A stretch of 64,000 nucleotides of DNA from Methylorubrum sp. B1-46 (GTDB taxonomy: Bacteria; Pseudomonadota; Alphaproteobacteria; Rhizobiales; Beijerinckiaceae): the NCBI RefSeq assembly GCF_021117295.1, contig NZ_CP088247.1, positions 248,001 through 312,000 of the forward strand, written 5' to 3'. Position numbers and translations under genes: made by a program. Each line of letters starts with the position of its first letter. The first letter of the stretch is position 1. Below, piece by piece: positions 28,001 to 35,931 of this stretch. The notes beneath the pieces are model-generated. The model had not been told where the DNA came from and ran no database searches. It worked only from the letters and a program-made list of their open reading frames with translations.

Positions 28001-30457
28001 CAGATCAACGCCGAAGTCGATCGCGTGCTCGCGGCCAATCCGGGCCTCAACAAGGTGATCGTCGGCACGCACCTGCAGCAGCTCGCCAACGAGCAGGCGC
28101 TCGCCCCGCTCCTGCGCAACGTTGACGTGCTGATCGGCGGCGGCTCGCACACCCTGCTGGCCGACGGCAACGATCGCCCCCTGCCCGGCGACAAGGCGGC
28201 CGGCGCCTACCCGCAATTCTTCACCAATGCCTCGGGCCAGACCCTGGCCCTGGTGAACACCGCCTCCGAATACTCCTATGTCGGCCGGCTCAACGTTACT
28301 TTCGACGATCAGGGCAACGTGATCCGCAACTCGATCACGCCGGAAAATTCCGGCGCGGTGGCGGTCGATGACGCCTCGGTCGCTCAATTGTGGGGCTCGA
28401 AGGCAGCAGCCTTCACCCCCGGCTCGAAGGGCTACCTCGTGCGCGAGGTGATGGAGGGCCTGGACGCCAACAACGATGGCATCCAGGAGACCGCGGGCGT
28501 CGCCGACATCATCCGCCAGCAAGACGGCAACATCCTCGGCCGCACCAGCGTGTACCTCGAAGGCCGCCGCGGCGAGGTCCGCACCGAGGAGACCAACCTC
28601 GGCAATCTCACTGCCGACGCAAACCTCTGGTACGCCAAGCAGTACGACGGCACGGTCACGGTCTCGATCAAGAACGGCGGCGGCATCCGCGACTCGATCG
28701 GCTCGTTCTCGACGGCTGGCGGCGGCACCGCGGAGCTACCCCCGGCTGCCAACCCGTCGGCGGGCAAGGCGGCGGGAGACATCTCCCAGCTCGACGTCAC
28801 CAACTCGCTGCGCTTCAACAACGCGCTCGCCATGGTCACCGTCACGGCGGCCGAACTGGAGCGGGTGCTCGAACACGCCGTCTCCTCGGTCGCTCCGGGC
28901 GCGACGCCCGGCGCCTTCCCGCAGATCGGCGGAATCAGCTTCTCGTTCGACGCGACGAAGCAGGCGCAGACGCTCGACGCCAACGGCAACGTCACCCGCG
29001 AGGGGCAGCGGATCACCTCGGCGGCGATCGTCGATGCCGATGGCTTCCTCGTGGACACCCTGGTGCAGAACGGCCAGCTCGTCGGCGATGCGAGCCGGGG
29101 CATCCGCGCCGTTACCCTCGACTTCCTCACGACGGGATCAAGCGCGGCGCCGGGCCTGGGCGGCGACAACTATCCCTTCCCGGCCTACGGCGAGAGCCGC
29201 GTGGCGTTGAGCAGTGCCACGCCGACGTCCCTGCCCAACACCGAAACCTTCGCGGCGCAGGGCACCGAGCAGGACGCCATCGCCGAGTATCTCAAAGCGT
29301 TCTACAGCGTGACGCCCTTCGGCCAAGCCGATACCGGCCCCGCTGCCGACACGCGGATCCAGAACCTGGCCGTGCGCGGCGACAGCGTCCTGGCCCGTGG
29401 CGTGAGCCAGCCCGGAACCAGCGGCAACGACGTGCTGCAGGGAACAGCCTTCGCCGATCGCCTCTCCGGCGGCCTGGGCGACGACATCATCACCAATAGC
29501 GCGGGCAACGACATCCTCTCGGGAGGGAGCGGCACGGACACGCTCGTGTTCAACGCGTCGTTTGCCAACGTCACCGTCACGGAGGCCGGGCGCTTCACCG
29601 CCATCACTGGCCCGGAAGGCCTCGACCTCGTGGAGGGCTTCGAGCGCTTCTTGTTCTCGGACGCCACCATCGTGGTGAACGACGGCAAGCCGCTCGTTGA
29701 TGACCTCTACTATCTCGCCGGGAACAAGGACGTGTTCCAGGCGGGCCAGGACGCCGACACGCACTTCGCTCAGTATGGTGCCCGCGAAGGCCGCGACCCG
29801 AACGCCTTCTTCTCGACGAAGGGCTATCTCGCGGCCAATCCCGACGTGCGGGCCTCCGGGGTCAACCCGCTCGAACAGTACGAGCAGGCCGGCTGGAAGG
29901 AAGGCCGCGATCCGGGTGCCCGCTTCGACAACGAGTTCTACCTGGCGGCCAACCCGGACGTGAAGGCCGCCGGACTGAACCCGCTCGCGCACTACCTCCA
30001 GTACGGTCAAAGCGAGGGCCGGGCGATCCACGAGGCGGTCGGCCGAGCAAGCGACATCCGCGGCGGCTTCGACGCCGAGTTCTACCTGCTGGCCAATGCC
30101 GACGTGGCCCAGGCGGCAGGCACCGGCAACACCTTCGCCTTCGCCGTCCAGCATTTCGAGCAGTACGGTTGGAAGGAAGGCCGCAACCCGAACGCGGTGT
30201 TCGACACCAAGGGCTACCTCGCCGCCTATGGCGACGTGAAGGCGGCGGGCATCAACCCGCTCACCCATTACGACCAGTACGGCTGGAAGGAGGGCCGCGA
30301 CCCGTCCGCCTCGTTCGACACGTCGACCTACCTCTCGACCTACAAGGACGTAGCCGCCGCCCAGCTCGATCCGATGCAGCACTTCCTGCAATACGGTCTC
30401 TACGAGGGGCGGTCCGACTTCGCCGACGGCGGCTTCCGGTTCGGCACCCTCGTCTAG
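22067..30457 (+). CDS. Giant secreted exonuclease/5'-nucleotidase fusion with RTX and C-terminal repeats
   Basis: A 2,796-residue protein without a signal peptide, probably a type I secretion substrate. Approximate order: N-terminal beta domain (1-200); Calx-beta (208-318); choice-of-anchor-I beta-propeller-like domain (351-865); Calx-beta (878-1001); ExeM/NucH-type exonuclease with GSLNVLNYF, GLTELENQ, INHFKSKG, LLGDFNAY and ESDHDPV (1004-1625); Ig-like domain (1627-1736); calcineurin-type 5'-nucleotidase with LHASDWEGG, STGDGW, FGNHEFD and NGGGIRDSIG (1743-2421); RTX nonapeptides GLGDDIIT and SAGNDILSG (2447-2495); six 'YL..N.DV..HY.Q.G..EGR' repeats (2543-2786). It would cut extracellular nucleic acid and remove 5'-phosphates, so a phosphate-gathering role is likely. 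The ATG at 22067 follows CTGGAGAG. No secretion genes are adjacent. Confidence 0.9.
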   Translation: MATSLAVGDIALVGFDADDPDDFAFVLLRDIEAGTSITFTDNGWNSTDSALRTAEGSYTYTAPTALTAGTVIHLTKDATAGGANTPVFTDADAPRFSFSTSGDQILAYQGPAANPTFLYAINFADGSGTFAANGSNANTSALPPGLILGQTALALGADNGRYTGTVSGTRDQLLAAIGTAGSWSQDNAARIGAGSYGAFTVTANAVAPALSIDDVQVSEGDSGGKQLVLTVSLNAPAPAGGVSFDIATADGSASAGSDYLARALTGQTIAAGQTSTTFALDILGDTIIEPTETFTVAVTNVRGATVADGQGTGTILTDDIGIRINGITVFDAAPSLQGLSGATATAAPVATNALQLVRLGAYATTNDPATQAAPNAEVVAYDSTTSRLYIQNTNENRIEIVTLDATGALNKSGAIGLAGLEQYGAVNSVAVFNGLVAVAYANATGDAPGRVALFNADGTLLRSLTVGVGPDQIVFTRDGSRLLVANEGEQASAGSNPIGGISIIDVSGGAANAAVTATVGFEGLDGSEAALRARGLAITPGKSAAADIEPEYIAISPDNRFAYVTLQEVNGVAIIDLANPGTAPIAIQPLGAVNHSLAGNEFDASDRDGPANAQGVGTASIRIAATPANTPIYGLLQPDAVASFATGGATYFVTANEGDQRVIGGADDTGDVARLSNIPNSRLTPELQLLKADPAYARLNVLQRTGDTDGDGVIDQLHTLGGRGISIFRQNADGTLTKVRETGGEFEKIFAQSAPERFNNDQGLANTPDDRSDNKGPEPEGITIGTVNGRIYAFVGLERQSGVIVYDVTDPANAAYVSYVPPLPGATTDLGPEVLTFIAADRNPTGTPLLVSANEVANGGAVLYAALPQGFTQEVGFAANALTVSKAEGNAGESVFTFTVERSNGTLGAVSFTAELTGSGASAADSADFAGAPGLPLTVVGTIPAGAATAQVSVTVRADVLPEADETFALTLRSAASDQAGITAAVRGSAATATGTIVNDDASLISAVQGAGTASPLVGRTVTIEAIVVGDFQNADADAKRNLGGFYLQEEATDQDGNPLTSEGVFVFEGTGNRLVDVAEGDRVRVTGTVAEFNGETQITVRNAAAIQVVTTGALTPEQVKASAVAVELPAAGTIGTGTTAQPDLERYEGMLVRFPQTLSITEQFNLDRFNEIRLAAGGRTETFTNAFEPNTAAYAAYLAQTAARTITYDDGQNAQNLPVENLDGFGPAYGTASAPRMGDTLTGLTGTLGFGPTGAYRVRAIDDGDNRFAVANPRHAEPDPVGGTLKVGSLNVLNYFTTLDPGSSARTAIGQQPRGANSAGELARQTEKLVTTLIGTGADVLGLTELENQFRPGDPGNALEFLVGQLNLRAGAGTYAYVNPGAQLDQGQFLGGDAIAVGFIYKPSKVSVAMNTTIERLDDTDVAAFNAALLQQSTIGHIFNGANTSRASLAVTFNEIATNETFTAVINHFKSKGGTGTGADADQGDGQGAWQQQRELAATALAQWLALHPTGTGDSDTILLGDFNAYIKEDALDILKAAGFTNLAEDRLANPYSYVFDGAYGALDHALASASLNRQLTGVTEWHVNADEADAIDYNLDFGRPASYFDGRSPARESDHDPVLVGLRLDQTAPTLLAATPADNAAKVAPGADIVLRFSEAVRAGAGSITLTDGAGDTRTLLVSDTAQVRVSGDTVTINPSADLRPGTAYDLIVPAGAFTDTAGNAFAGIARDSLDFTTEQATPMTYTLQILHASDWEGGLLATERAANFAAIVDRLEDATPNSITLSTGDGWIPSPFYIAGADPQMAATYNGVYNQLYGLSGAAAYGRLAASPGRADITIQNIIGVQAAVFGNHEFDAGPNEVANIIGANLGSAAGAADDTWVGAQFPYLSTNLNFSREAALSGLVHRDGDLATFAQTGPASTQTGTGADKIAKSTILVENGERIAFIGATTQLEPLLTTLGNVTVDGFTGRDEIALLASQINAEVDRVLAANPGLNKVIVGTHLQQLANEQALAPLLRNVDVLIGGGSHTLLADGNDRPLPGDKAAGAYPQFFTNASGQTLALVNTASEYSYVGRLNVTFDDQGNVIRNSITPENSGAVAVDDASVAQLWGSKAAAFTPGSKGYLVREVMEGLDANNDGIQETAGVADIIRQQDGNILGRTSVYLEGRRGEVRTEETNLGNLTADANLWYAKQYDGTVTVSIKNGGGIRDSIGSFSTAGGGTAELPPAANPSAGKAAGDISQLDVTNSLRFNNALAMVTVTAAELERVLEHAVSSVAPGATPGAFPQIGGISFSFDATKQAQTLDANGNVTREGQRITSAAIVDADGFLVDTLVQNGQLVGDASRGIRAVTLDFLTTGSSAAPGLGGDNYPFPAYGESRVALSSATPTSLPNTETFAAQGTEQDAIAEYLKAFYSVTPFGQADTGPAADTRIQNLAVRGDSVLARGVSQPGTSGNDVLQGTAFADRLSGGLGDDIITNSAGNDILSGGSGTDTLVFNASFANVTVTEAGRFTAITGPEGLDLVEGFERFLFSDATIVVNDGKPLVDDLYYLAGNKDVFQAGQDADTHFAQYGAREGRDPNAFFSTKGYLAANPDVRASGVNPLEQYEQAGWKEGRDPGARFDNEFYLAANPDVKAAGLNPLAHYLQYGQSEGRAIHEAVGRASDIRGGFDAEFYLLANADVAQAAGTGNTFAFAVQHFEQYGWKEGRNPNAVFDTKGYLAAYGDVKAAGINPLTHYDQYGWKEGRDPSASFDTSTYLSTYKDVAAAQLDPMQHFLQYGLYEGRSDFADGGFRFGTLV

Positions 30458-30496
30458 ACGACCTCGTCTCTGCCAACCTGTTTCGGCTGATTGGAT

Positions 30497-30531
30497 CGGA
30501 CCGCGCGGCTCGCGCGGTCCGAACGCTTTTT
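30497..30531 (+). terminator. Rho-independent terminator of the giant nuclease gene
   Basis: A perfect stem GGACCGCGCG / CGCGCGGTCC with a GCT loop, followed by GAACGC and five T. It starts 40 bp past the stop codon. Confidence 0.9.
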
Positions 30532-30657
30532 AAGTGCCGGCTTATCGGTCCACGGCTTCTGTCGTGTAGGCCGACGCGATCGGCCGAAAACGCGGTGATC
30601 CCTTCCGCCGCGCGGGCGTTGACCCGGTCCTGGGACAGCGGCTGGAGGATCTCGCCC

Positions 30658-30897
30658 ATGACGAAGCTTTTCATCGCGCGGGTGCGCGGCGCGAGCGGGG
30701 AGCGCCCGCTTGTGACCGTGCGGGCTGCCGCCGAGGGGGAGGCCCGCCTGTTTGTGGAGGCGGCCTATCCGGAGGACGAGGTCGTCGAGATCGCCGAGCC
30801 CGGCGAGTGGGTGAGCGACAGCGACACCGGAACCCGCAACGGCGACGTGCGCGAGCATCCCGGCACCGCGTGGCAGGCGCCGTCGAGCCGGGCATAG
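30658..30897 (+). CDS. Small conserved hypothetical protein
   Basis: A 79-residue soluble, acidic protein beginning MTKLFIARVRGASGERPLVT and continuing RAAAEGEARLFVEAAYPEDE. GGAGGAT lies about 10 bases before the ATG and codon use matches real genes. The N-terminal beta-strand pattern and the EDEVVEIAEPGEWV segment suggest a small beta fold; I recognise no family. The YjbR-family gene begins 9 bp after its stop, so they are probably cotranscribed. Confidence 0.65.
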   Translation: MTKLFIARVRGASGERPLVTVRAAAEGEARLFVEAAYPEDEVVEIAEPGEWVSDSDTGTRNGDVREHPGTAWQAPSSRA

Positions 30898-30906
30898 TGC
30901 GCCGCC

Positions 30907-31263
30907 ATGGCCTGCCTGCCCGAGGATGTGCGGGCCCTCGCGCTCCTGCTGCCAGAGGCGGTCGAGGGCGCGCATCAGGGCCATCCCGATTTCCGGGTCG
31001 GTGGGCGCATCTTCGCAACGCTCTGGACCGACGAGGCGCGGGTGGTTGTCAAACTGACGCCCGAGGCGCAGGCGCAGCGGGTGGAGGCCGAGCCGGACGT
31101 GTTCGAGCCCGTGCCGGGTGGCTGGGGCGCCCGCGGCTGGACCAGCCTCGACCTCGACAGCGCCGAGGAGGAAATCCTCCGCGAGGCGCTGCTGACCGCT
31201 TGGCGGATCGTCGCGCCGCCCGGTCTCGTCGCACGTTACGAAGGTCTCGCGCTCGATCCCTGA
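30907..31263 (+). CDS. MmcQ/YjbR family protein
   Basis: A 118-residue protein with the family's CyaY-like fold signature: LALLLPEAVEGAHQGHPDFR, then GGRIFATLWTDEARVVVKLT and a closing WTSLDLDSAEEEILREALLT helix region. The family is proposed to bind DNA, but its function is not established. It lies directly downstream of a small unknown gene and converges on the ABC-F gene, with 7 bp between the stops. Confidence 0.85.
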   Translation: MACLPEDVRALALLLPEAVEGAHQGHPDFRVGGRIFATLWTDEARVVVKLTPEAQAQRVEAEPDVFEPVPGGWGARGWTSLDLDSAEEEILREALLTAWRIVAPPGLVARYEGLALDP

Positions 31264-31270
31264 CCGAGGC

Positions 31271-32893
31271 TCAACTTCTCAGGCCCGGCGCTTCCTGGCC
31301 GGTGCTCGCCACGTATTCCGAGTAGCCGCCGCCGTACTGGCGGATGCCCTCGCCCGTCACTTCGAGCACTCGGTTCGACAGGGCGGCGAGGAAGTGCCGG
31401 TCGTGGCTGACGAACAGCATCGTTCCCTCGAAACCGGAGAGGGCCTCGATCAGCATCGCCTTGGTGGCGATGTCGAGGTGGTTGGTCGGCTCGTCGAGGA
31501 CGAGGAAGTTCGGCGGGTCGTAGAGCATCTTGGCCATGACCAGCCGCGCCTTCTCGCCGCCTGAGAGCACCCGGCAGGGCTTCTCCACGTCGTCGCCGGA
31601 GAAGCCGAAGCAGCCGGCCAGCGCCCGCAACGAGCCCTGACCCGCCTGCGGAAAGCTGCTCTCCAGATCCTCGAACACGGTGAGGTCGCCATCGAGGAGA
31701 TCCATAGCGTGCTGGGCGAAGTAGCCGAGCTTGACGCTGCCGCCGACGGCGATCGTGCCGGCATCGGGCTGGGCCGTACCGGTGACGAGCTTCAGCAGCG
31801 TCGATTTGCCGGCGCCGTTGATGCCCATCACGCACCAGCGCTCCTTGCGCCGGATCGAGAAGTCGAGCCCCTCGTAGATGATGCGGCTGCCGTAGCGCTT
31901 GTGCACGCCCTTGAGCATCGCGACGTCGTCGCCCGAGCGCGGCGCCGGCTGGAACTCGAAGGCGACGGTCTGGCGGCGGCGCGGCGGCTCCACCCGCTCG
32001 ATCTTGTCGAGCTTCTTCACTCGGCTCTGGACCTGCGCCGCGTGGCTGGCACGGGCCTTGAAGCGCTCGATGAATTTGATCTCCTTGGCGAGCATCGCCT
32101 GCTGGCGCTCGAACTGCGCCTGTTGATGCTGCTCGTTCAAGGCCCGCTGCTGCTCGTAGAAGGCGTAATCGCCGGAATAGGTGGTGAGCGTACCCCCGTC
32201 GATCTCGATCACCTTGGAGACGATGCGGTTCATGAACTCGCGGTCGTGCGAGGTCATCATCAGCGCGCCGTCATAGCCCTTGAGGAAGGATTCGAGCCAG
32301 ATCAGGCTCTCCAGGTCGAGGTGGTTGCTCGGCTCGTCGAGAAGCATCACGTCGGGCCGCATCAGGAGGATGCGGGCCAGAGCCACGCGCATCTTCCAGC
32401 CGCCCGAGAGCCGGCCGACATCGCCGTCCATCATCTCCTGCGAGAAGCCGAGACCGGCCAGCACCTCGTAGGCGCGCCCCTCCAGAGCGTAGCCGTCGAG
32501 TTCCTCGAAGCGGGCCTGCACCTCGCCGTAGCGCTCGACCAGGGCGTCCATCTCGTCGGCCCGGTCAGGGTCGGCGAGCCCCGCCTCCAACTCCTTCAGC
32601 TCGGCCGCGACGACGCTGACGGGGCCGGCCCCGTCCATCACCTCGGCGACGACCGTGCGTCCGGCCATCTCCCCGACATCCTGGCTGAAATAGCCGATGG
32701 TGATGCCGCGCTCCGACGAGACTTGGCCCTCGTCGGGCTGCTCCTGGCCGGTCAACAGGCGGAAGAGCGTGGTCTTGCCGGCGCCGTTCGGACCGACGAG
32801 ACCGGCTTTCTCACCCTTCTGCAGGGCAGCCGACGCTTCGATGAAGACGATCTGCCGACCGTTCTGCTTGCCGATCTTGTCGAGGCGAATCAT
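31271..32893 (-). CDS. ABC-F family ATPase (YbiT/EttB-like)
   Basis: A 540-residue soluble protein with two ABC domains and no membrane segments, of the ribosome-associated ABC-F class. Domain 1: Walker A GPNGAGKTT, signature LSGGWKMRVALARILL, Walker B VMLLDEPSNHLD. The linker near residues 245-300 is basic with FERQQAMLAKEIKFIERFK, typical of the P-site tRNA interaction motif. Domain 2: GINGAGKSTLLK, LSGGEKARLVMAKML, FLVLDEPTNHLD. Length and Walker B wording fit the YbiT subgroup, but the subgroup call is tentative. I chose the ATG at 32893 (MIRLDKIGK); the frame is open further upstream without family similarity. Confidence 0.9.
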   Translation of the reverse strand: MIRLDKIGKQNGRQIVFIEASAALQKGEKAGLVGPNGAGKTTLFRLLTGQEQPDEGQVSSERGITIGYFSQDVGEMAGRTVVAEVMDGAGPVSVVAAELKELEAGLADPDRADEMDALVERYGEVQARFEELDGYALEGRAYEVLAGLGFSQEMMDGDVGRLSGGWKMRVALARILLMRPDVMLLDEPSNHLDLESLIWLESFLKGYDGALMMTSHDREFMNRIVSKVIEIDGGTLTTYSGDYAFYEQQRALNEQHQQAQFERQQAMLAKEIKFIERFKARASHAAQVQSRVKKLDKIERVEPPRRRQTVAFEFQPAPRSGDDVAMLKGVHKRYGSRIIYEGLDFSIRRKERWCVMGINGAGKSTLLKLVTGTAQPDAGTIAVGGSVKLGYFAQHAMDLLDGDLTVFEDLESSFPQAGQGSLRALAGCFGFSGDDVEKPCRVLSGGEKARLVMAKMLYDPPNFLVLDEPTNHLDIATKAMLIEALSGFEGTMLFVSHDRHFLAALSNRVLEVTGEGIRQYGGGYSEYVASTGQEAPGLRS

Positions 32894-33273
32894 GCGTCCG
32901 CGAGGCCTGATGAGAATGGGGTGGCGGGCTGCCGAGGAGGTTGCGACGGGCCTTACGCCATGCTCGACCCGATCGGAAGGCGACGCGGCCGCAGGGCAGA
33001 AGAGCGGCGCGGTCGGTGATCGCTCCAGTCCGCTCACAGTCCGCGATGGCGCTTGTCGTCAGCGATTGTAAAAATATCTTTTCCAAAAATTCTAACACCT
33101 CGAAACATGTCTAGATGACGGTGTTTCACCGACAACATAAGTTATGAACTAATATAGTTCATTCACATGCTAACAGTTGCTTCTTGTTAACCGTCCCTGG
33201 CTCACATAATCGTGATCCGAAGCGGCCGGGGCGGCCGGCGGATGCTTCTCTCAAAGTCCCGCGACGCAGACAG
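32894..33273. other. Divergent promoter region with an AT-rich core
   Basis: 380 bp between divergent genes for the ABC-F protein and the chemoreceptor. Bases 33060-33190 are distinctly AT-rich for this chromosome and include a small hairpin CGGTG-TTT-CACCG. Promoters for both genes are likely there; exact boxes cannot be fixed by eye. Confidence 0.45.
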
Positions 33274-34971
33274 ATGCGCTGGTTTACCAATCTCAAGCTC
33301 CTCGGAAAGCTTGCCATTCCCGCCGCCCTGGTCGCGCTCGTCGCTACCGGAATCGTCGTTCTCGCGCGTGATACGCTCGAGCGCCTGGAGCACACGACTC
33401 AGGAGGTCGTGGATGTCCGCGCGGCGCGGGTCATCACCGCGCTGCAAACCGCACTCGCTATCGACGAGGCGGTCATCAGCGAGAAGAACATCATCATCGA
33501 GACCGATGGACCGGCCCTGGCCGCGCATCGCAAGCGCTTCGAGGAGGCGCGCGACCGGGCCGTCGGCGGCATGGATCGCCTGATCGCCATGGCGGAATCC
33601 GATGCGCGCCGTACGATGCTCGGCGAGGTTAAGGCCACGGTCTCCGTCTTCTTCACGACGGTGGAGCACTCGATTGAGTTGGGCATGAAGAACCAGAACG
33701 CGGAGGCGGCGAAGCTCTCTTTCGAGGTGGTCCGCCCGGTTCGCACGAAGGCGATCGAAGCGATCGAGAAGCGCGTCACCGCCAATATCAGCGACCTCGA
33801 AGCGGCAAAGCGCCAGGCCAGCGAGGTCGGTCGGTCCGCGACGCTCGCCCTGACCGTGATCGCGGCGGTCGGCCTGCTCCTCGCCTTCGCCCTGCTCGGT
33901 CTGATCGCCATCGTCGGCGTCGCCCGGCCGATCAACCGCTTGGTCCGCGTGCTTCAGCGGATGGCCGACGGCGAGATCGAGGCCGAGATCACCGAGGCGC
34001 GCCGCGGCGACGAGATCGGTGCCGTCGCCCGTGCGGTCGAGGGGATCAAGGCCCTGGTCGCGCGCAAGGCCGCCGAGCAGGCCGAACTCAAGCGCGTGGC
34101 GGACGAGGCGGCTGCGATCGAGCGCCGCCGCACCATGATCGAGCTGGCCGACGGCTTCGAGCGCGCCGTGGGCGGCGTCGTCGGGATGGTGTCCTCTTCG
34201 GCCACCGAATTGCAGGCCACCGCGCAGCAAATGACCGCCACGGCCACGGAAACGGCGAGCCAATCGACCACCGTCGCGGCGGCGGCCGAAGAGGCTGCCT
34301 CCAACGTCAGCACCGTCGCCGCTGCGGCCGAGGAACTGGGTGCCTCCGTGCACGAGATCGGACGACAGGTCGGCAGCTCGGCCGACATGGCGCAACTCGC
34401 GGTCGGCGAGGCGGATCAGAGCGCCAGCCTCGTCCACGAACTGAGCCAGGCTGCGTCCCGGATCGGCGATGTGGTCAACCTCATCGCCAACATTGCGAGC
34501 CAGACCAACCTGCTGGCGCTCAACGCGACGATCGAGGCGGCCCGCGCCGGAGACGCCGGCCGCGGCTTCGCCGTGGTGGCAAACGAGGTGAAGGAACTGG
34601 CCGCGCAAACCTCGCGGGCCACGGAGGAGATCTCCGGCCAGATCGCGCAGATCCAGGGTGCCACCGGGCAGGCGGTGACGGCGATCGGCGGCATCACCGG
34701 ACGCATCCGCGAGATCAACGCCGTCACCGCGACGATCGCGGCGGCGGTGGAGGAGCAGGGCGCGGCGACCCAGGAGATCGTCCGGAACGTCTCCCAGGCG
34801 GCGGTCGGCGCGGGCGAGGTGACGAGCAACATCGCGGGCGTGGCCCAGGCTTCGGAGGAGACTGGCGCGGCCGCCACCCAGGTGCTGGCATCCGCCTCCG
34901 AGCTGTCGCGGCAATCCGAGCATCTGCGCGCGGAGGTCGCCCGCTTCCTCTCGACGGTGCGCGCCGCCTGA
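33274..34971 (+). CDS. Methyl-accepting chemotaxis protein
   Basis: A 565-residue transmembrane chemoreceptor. TM1 covers about residues 8-27, followed by a four-helix-bundle type periplasmic sensor (about 30-185), TM2 ([20 protein letters not shown], about 190-215), a HAMP domain ([20 protein letters not shown]) and a cytoplasmic signalling domain. The hairpin tip carries the conserved [20 protein letters not shown] and [15 protein letters not shown] used for CheA/CheW binding. No CheR/CheB-binding pentapeptide is visible at the C-terminus. I prefer the ATG at 33274, which puts TM1 right at the N-terminus. The gene stands alone; the ligand is unknown. Confidence 0.95.
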   Translation: MRWFTNLKLLGKLAIPAALVALVATGIVVLARDTLERLEHTTQEVVDVRAARVITALQTALAIDEAVISEKNIIIETDGPALAAHRKRFEEARDRAVGGMDRLIAMAESDARRTMLGEVKATVSVFFTTVEHSIELGMKNQNAEAAKLSFEVVRPVRTKAIEAIEKRVTANISDLEAAKRQASEVGRSATLALTVIAAVGLLLAFALLGLIAIVGVARPINRLVRVLQRMADGEIEAEITEARRGDEIGAVARAVEGIKALVARKAAEQAELKRVADEAAAIERRRTMIELADGFERAVGGVVGMVSSSATELQATAQQMTATATETASQSTTVAAAAEEAASNVSTVAAAAEELGASVHEIGRQVGSSADMAQLAVGEADQSASLVHELSQAASRIGDVVNLIANIASQTNLLALNATIEAARAGDAGRGFAVVANEVKELAAQTSRATEEISGQIAQIQGATGQAVTAIGGITGRIREINAVTATIAAAVEEQGAATQEIVRNVSQAAVGAGEVTSNIAGVAQASEETGAAATQVLASASELSRQSEHLRAEVARFLSTVRAA

Positions 34972-34989
34972 GCCATTCATCACCCGGCA

Positions 34990-35024
34990 AGAAAAAAGGG
35001 GGCGCCGCGAGCGCCCCCTTTTTT
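34990..35024. terminator. Bidirectional rho-independent terminator
   Basis: GGGGGCGC-CGCGA-GCGCCCCC stem-loop flanked by six A on the left and six T on the right. It ends the chemoreceptor gene on the plus strand and could also serve the small minus-strand gene at 35109. Confidence 0.93.
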
Positions 35025-35108
35025 AGTCACCGAGCATGCGCGGTGATGCTCCAGGTTCAGGATTTCGCCCTGTTTCGAAAGCCGGAAACCGTCTTTCGGG
35101 ACGAGGTT

Positions 35109-35327
35109 CTAACCCGGCACCTTCTTATGGGTCACGGCGGTCGCGACCTCGTCCGGCCGCACCTCGTCCCCGGCGACGGCACCGGAGAGCGCGGCCGCGT
35201 GAAGGGCCAGGACGGGTACGAAGACGAGGGCCATCATCAGCGCGACGACGAGCACGACGCTGCTGTTGCGGCCAGACTTCGCCGCGCGAGAGCGAGCACG
35301 CCGGGAAATGGTGGTGGAGTCAGTCAT
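35109..35327 (-). CDS. Small single-pass membrane protein
   Basis: A 72-residue protein with a basic N-terminus (SRRARSRAAKSGR) followed by a transmembrane helix at about residues 23-48 (VVLVVALMMALVFVPVLALH), and a short outer tail ending VTHKKVPG. The start is preceded by a strong AGAGGTGAG ribosome site, which together with the membrane layout is the main support. I recognise no family. It could be an uncleaved signal-anchor protein. Confidence 0.6.
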   Translation of the reverse strand: MTDSTTISRRARSRAAKSGRNSSVVLVVALMMALVFVPVLALHAAALSGAVAGDEVRPDEVATAVTHKKVPG

Positions 35328-35644
35328 GGCTCACCTCTTGTCGGACCAGCCGCCAAAGGCCGGTCGCGGGTGAGCCGGATCAGACGATCAGGCGCAGATC
35401 ACGCGGTTGGCCGAAGGCGGCGTGGTCGATCGACTACTGTCGTCGGGCATGGGGGTCGGAAGTTCCTGTGGAGCCGCACATCACGCGCGCGGCGGCGATG
35501 GGCAGACAACGCGCGCTTGCCGGAAGAGTTCGATTCGGTCAAGCCCGAACCGGGATGCGCGCTGTGAATGGACGCAGGCGTCGCATCGCGATCTCACCCT
35601 CGAGCCCGCTACCGATCGGGCGGCTCGTTGACCGTTAAGAAACC
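35328..35644. other. Divergent intergenic region
   Basis: 317 bp between two small genes that point away from each other. I see no gene, terminator or repeat in it. Confidence 0.35.
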
Positions 35645-35926
35645 ATGTCGGAATCCATGTCAGACGTTACACCGAACGGCAGGATCGCCTGGACCCAGGA
35701 CGGGATCTCCGAGGTGCCCCTGCAGCGCTTCACCGGCCAGGTCGGCGCGATCGAGGTGGCCACCGTCGAGTTCGACGGATCGAACCGCCTCTGGACATGG
35801 TGGAGCCCACTCTCCGAGGACATCTGGGGCCATGCCCAGGATGCTGACGGGGCCAAGCAGGCCGCCGGCCTGTGGCTTCGCGAATGGCTGGAAAACTTCC
35901 GGACCTTCTTCGAAGCCAGCCGCTGA
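35645..35926 (+). CDS. Conserved hypothetical protein
   Basis: A 93-residue protein rich in Trp and acidic residues: GRIAWTQDGISEVPLQRF, TVEFDGSNRLWTWWSPLSE, and an amphipathic C-terminal helix with LWLREWLENFRTFFEASR. GC-rich third codon positions support coding. It has no signal peptide or membrane helix, and I do not recognise it. It converges on the glycosylase gene with 5 bp between the stops. Confidence 0.65.
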   Translation: MSESMSDVTPNGRIAWTQDGISEVPLQRFTGQVGAIEVATVEFDGSNRLWTWWSPLSEDIWGHAQDADGAKQAAGLWLREWLENFRTFFEASR

Positions 35927-35931
35927 CGCAA

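Noticed and set aside
22751..28522. Minus-strand open frame of 1,923 codons opposite the giant nuclease gene
   Set aside because: It mirrors the codon pattern of the plus-strand gene, is dominated by Arg, Val, Gly and Asp, and has no ribosome site or known domain. It is a by-product of high GC content.
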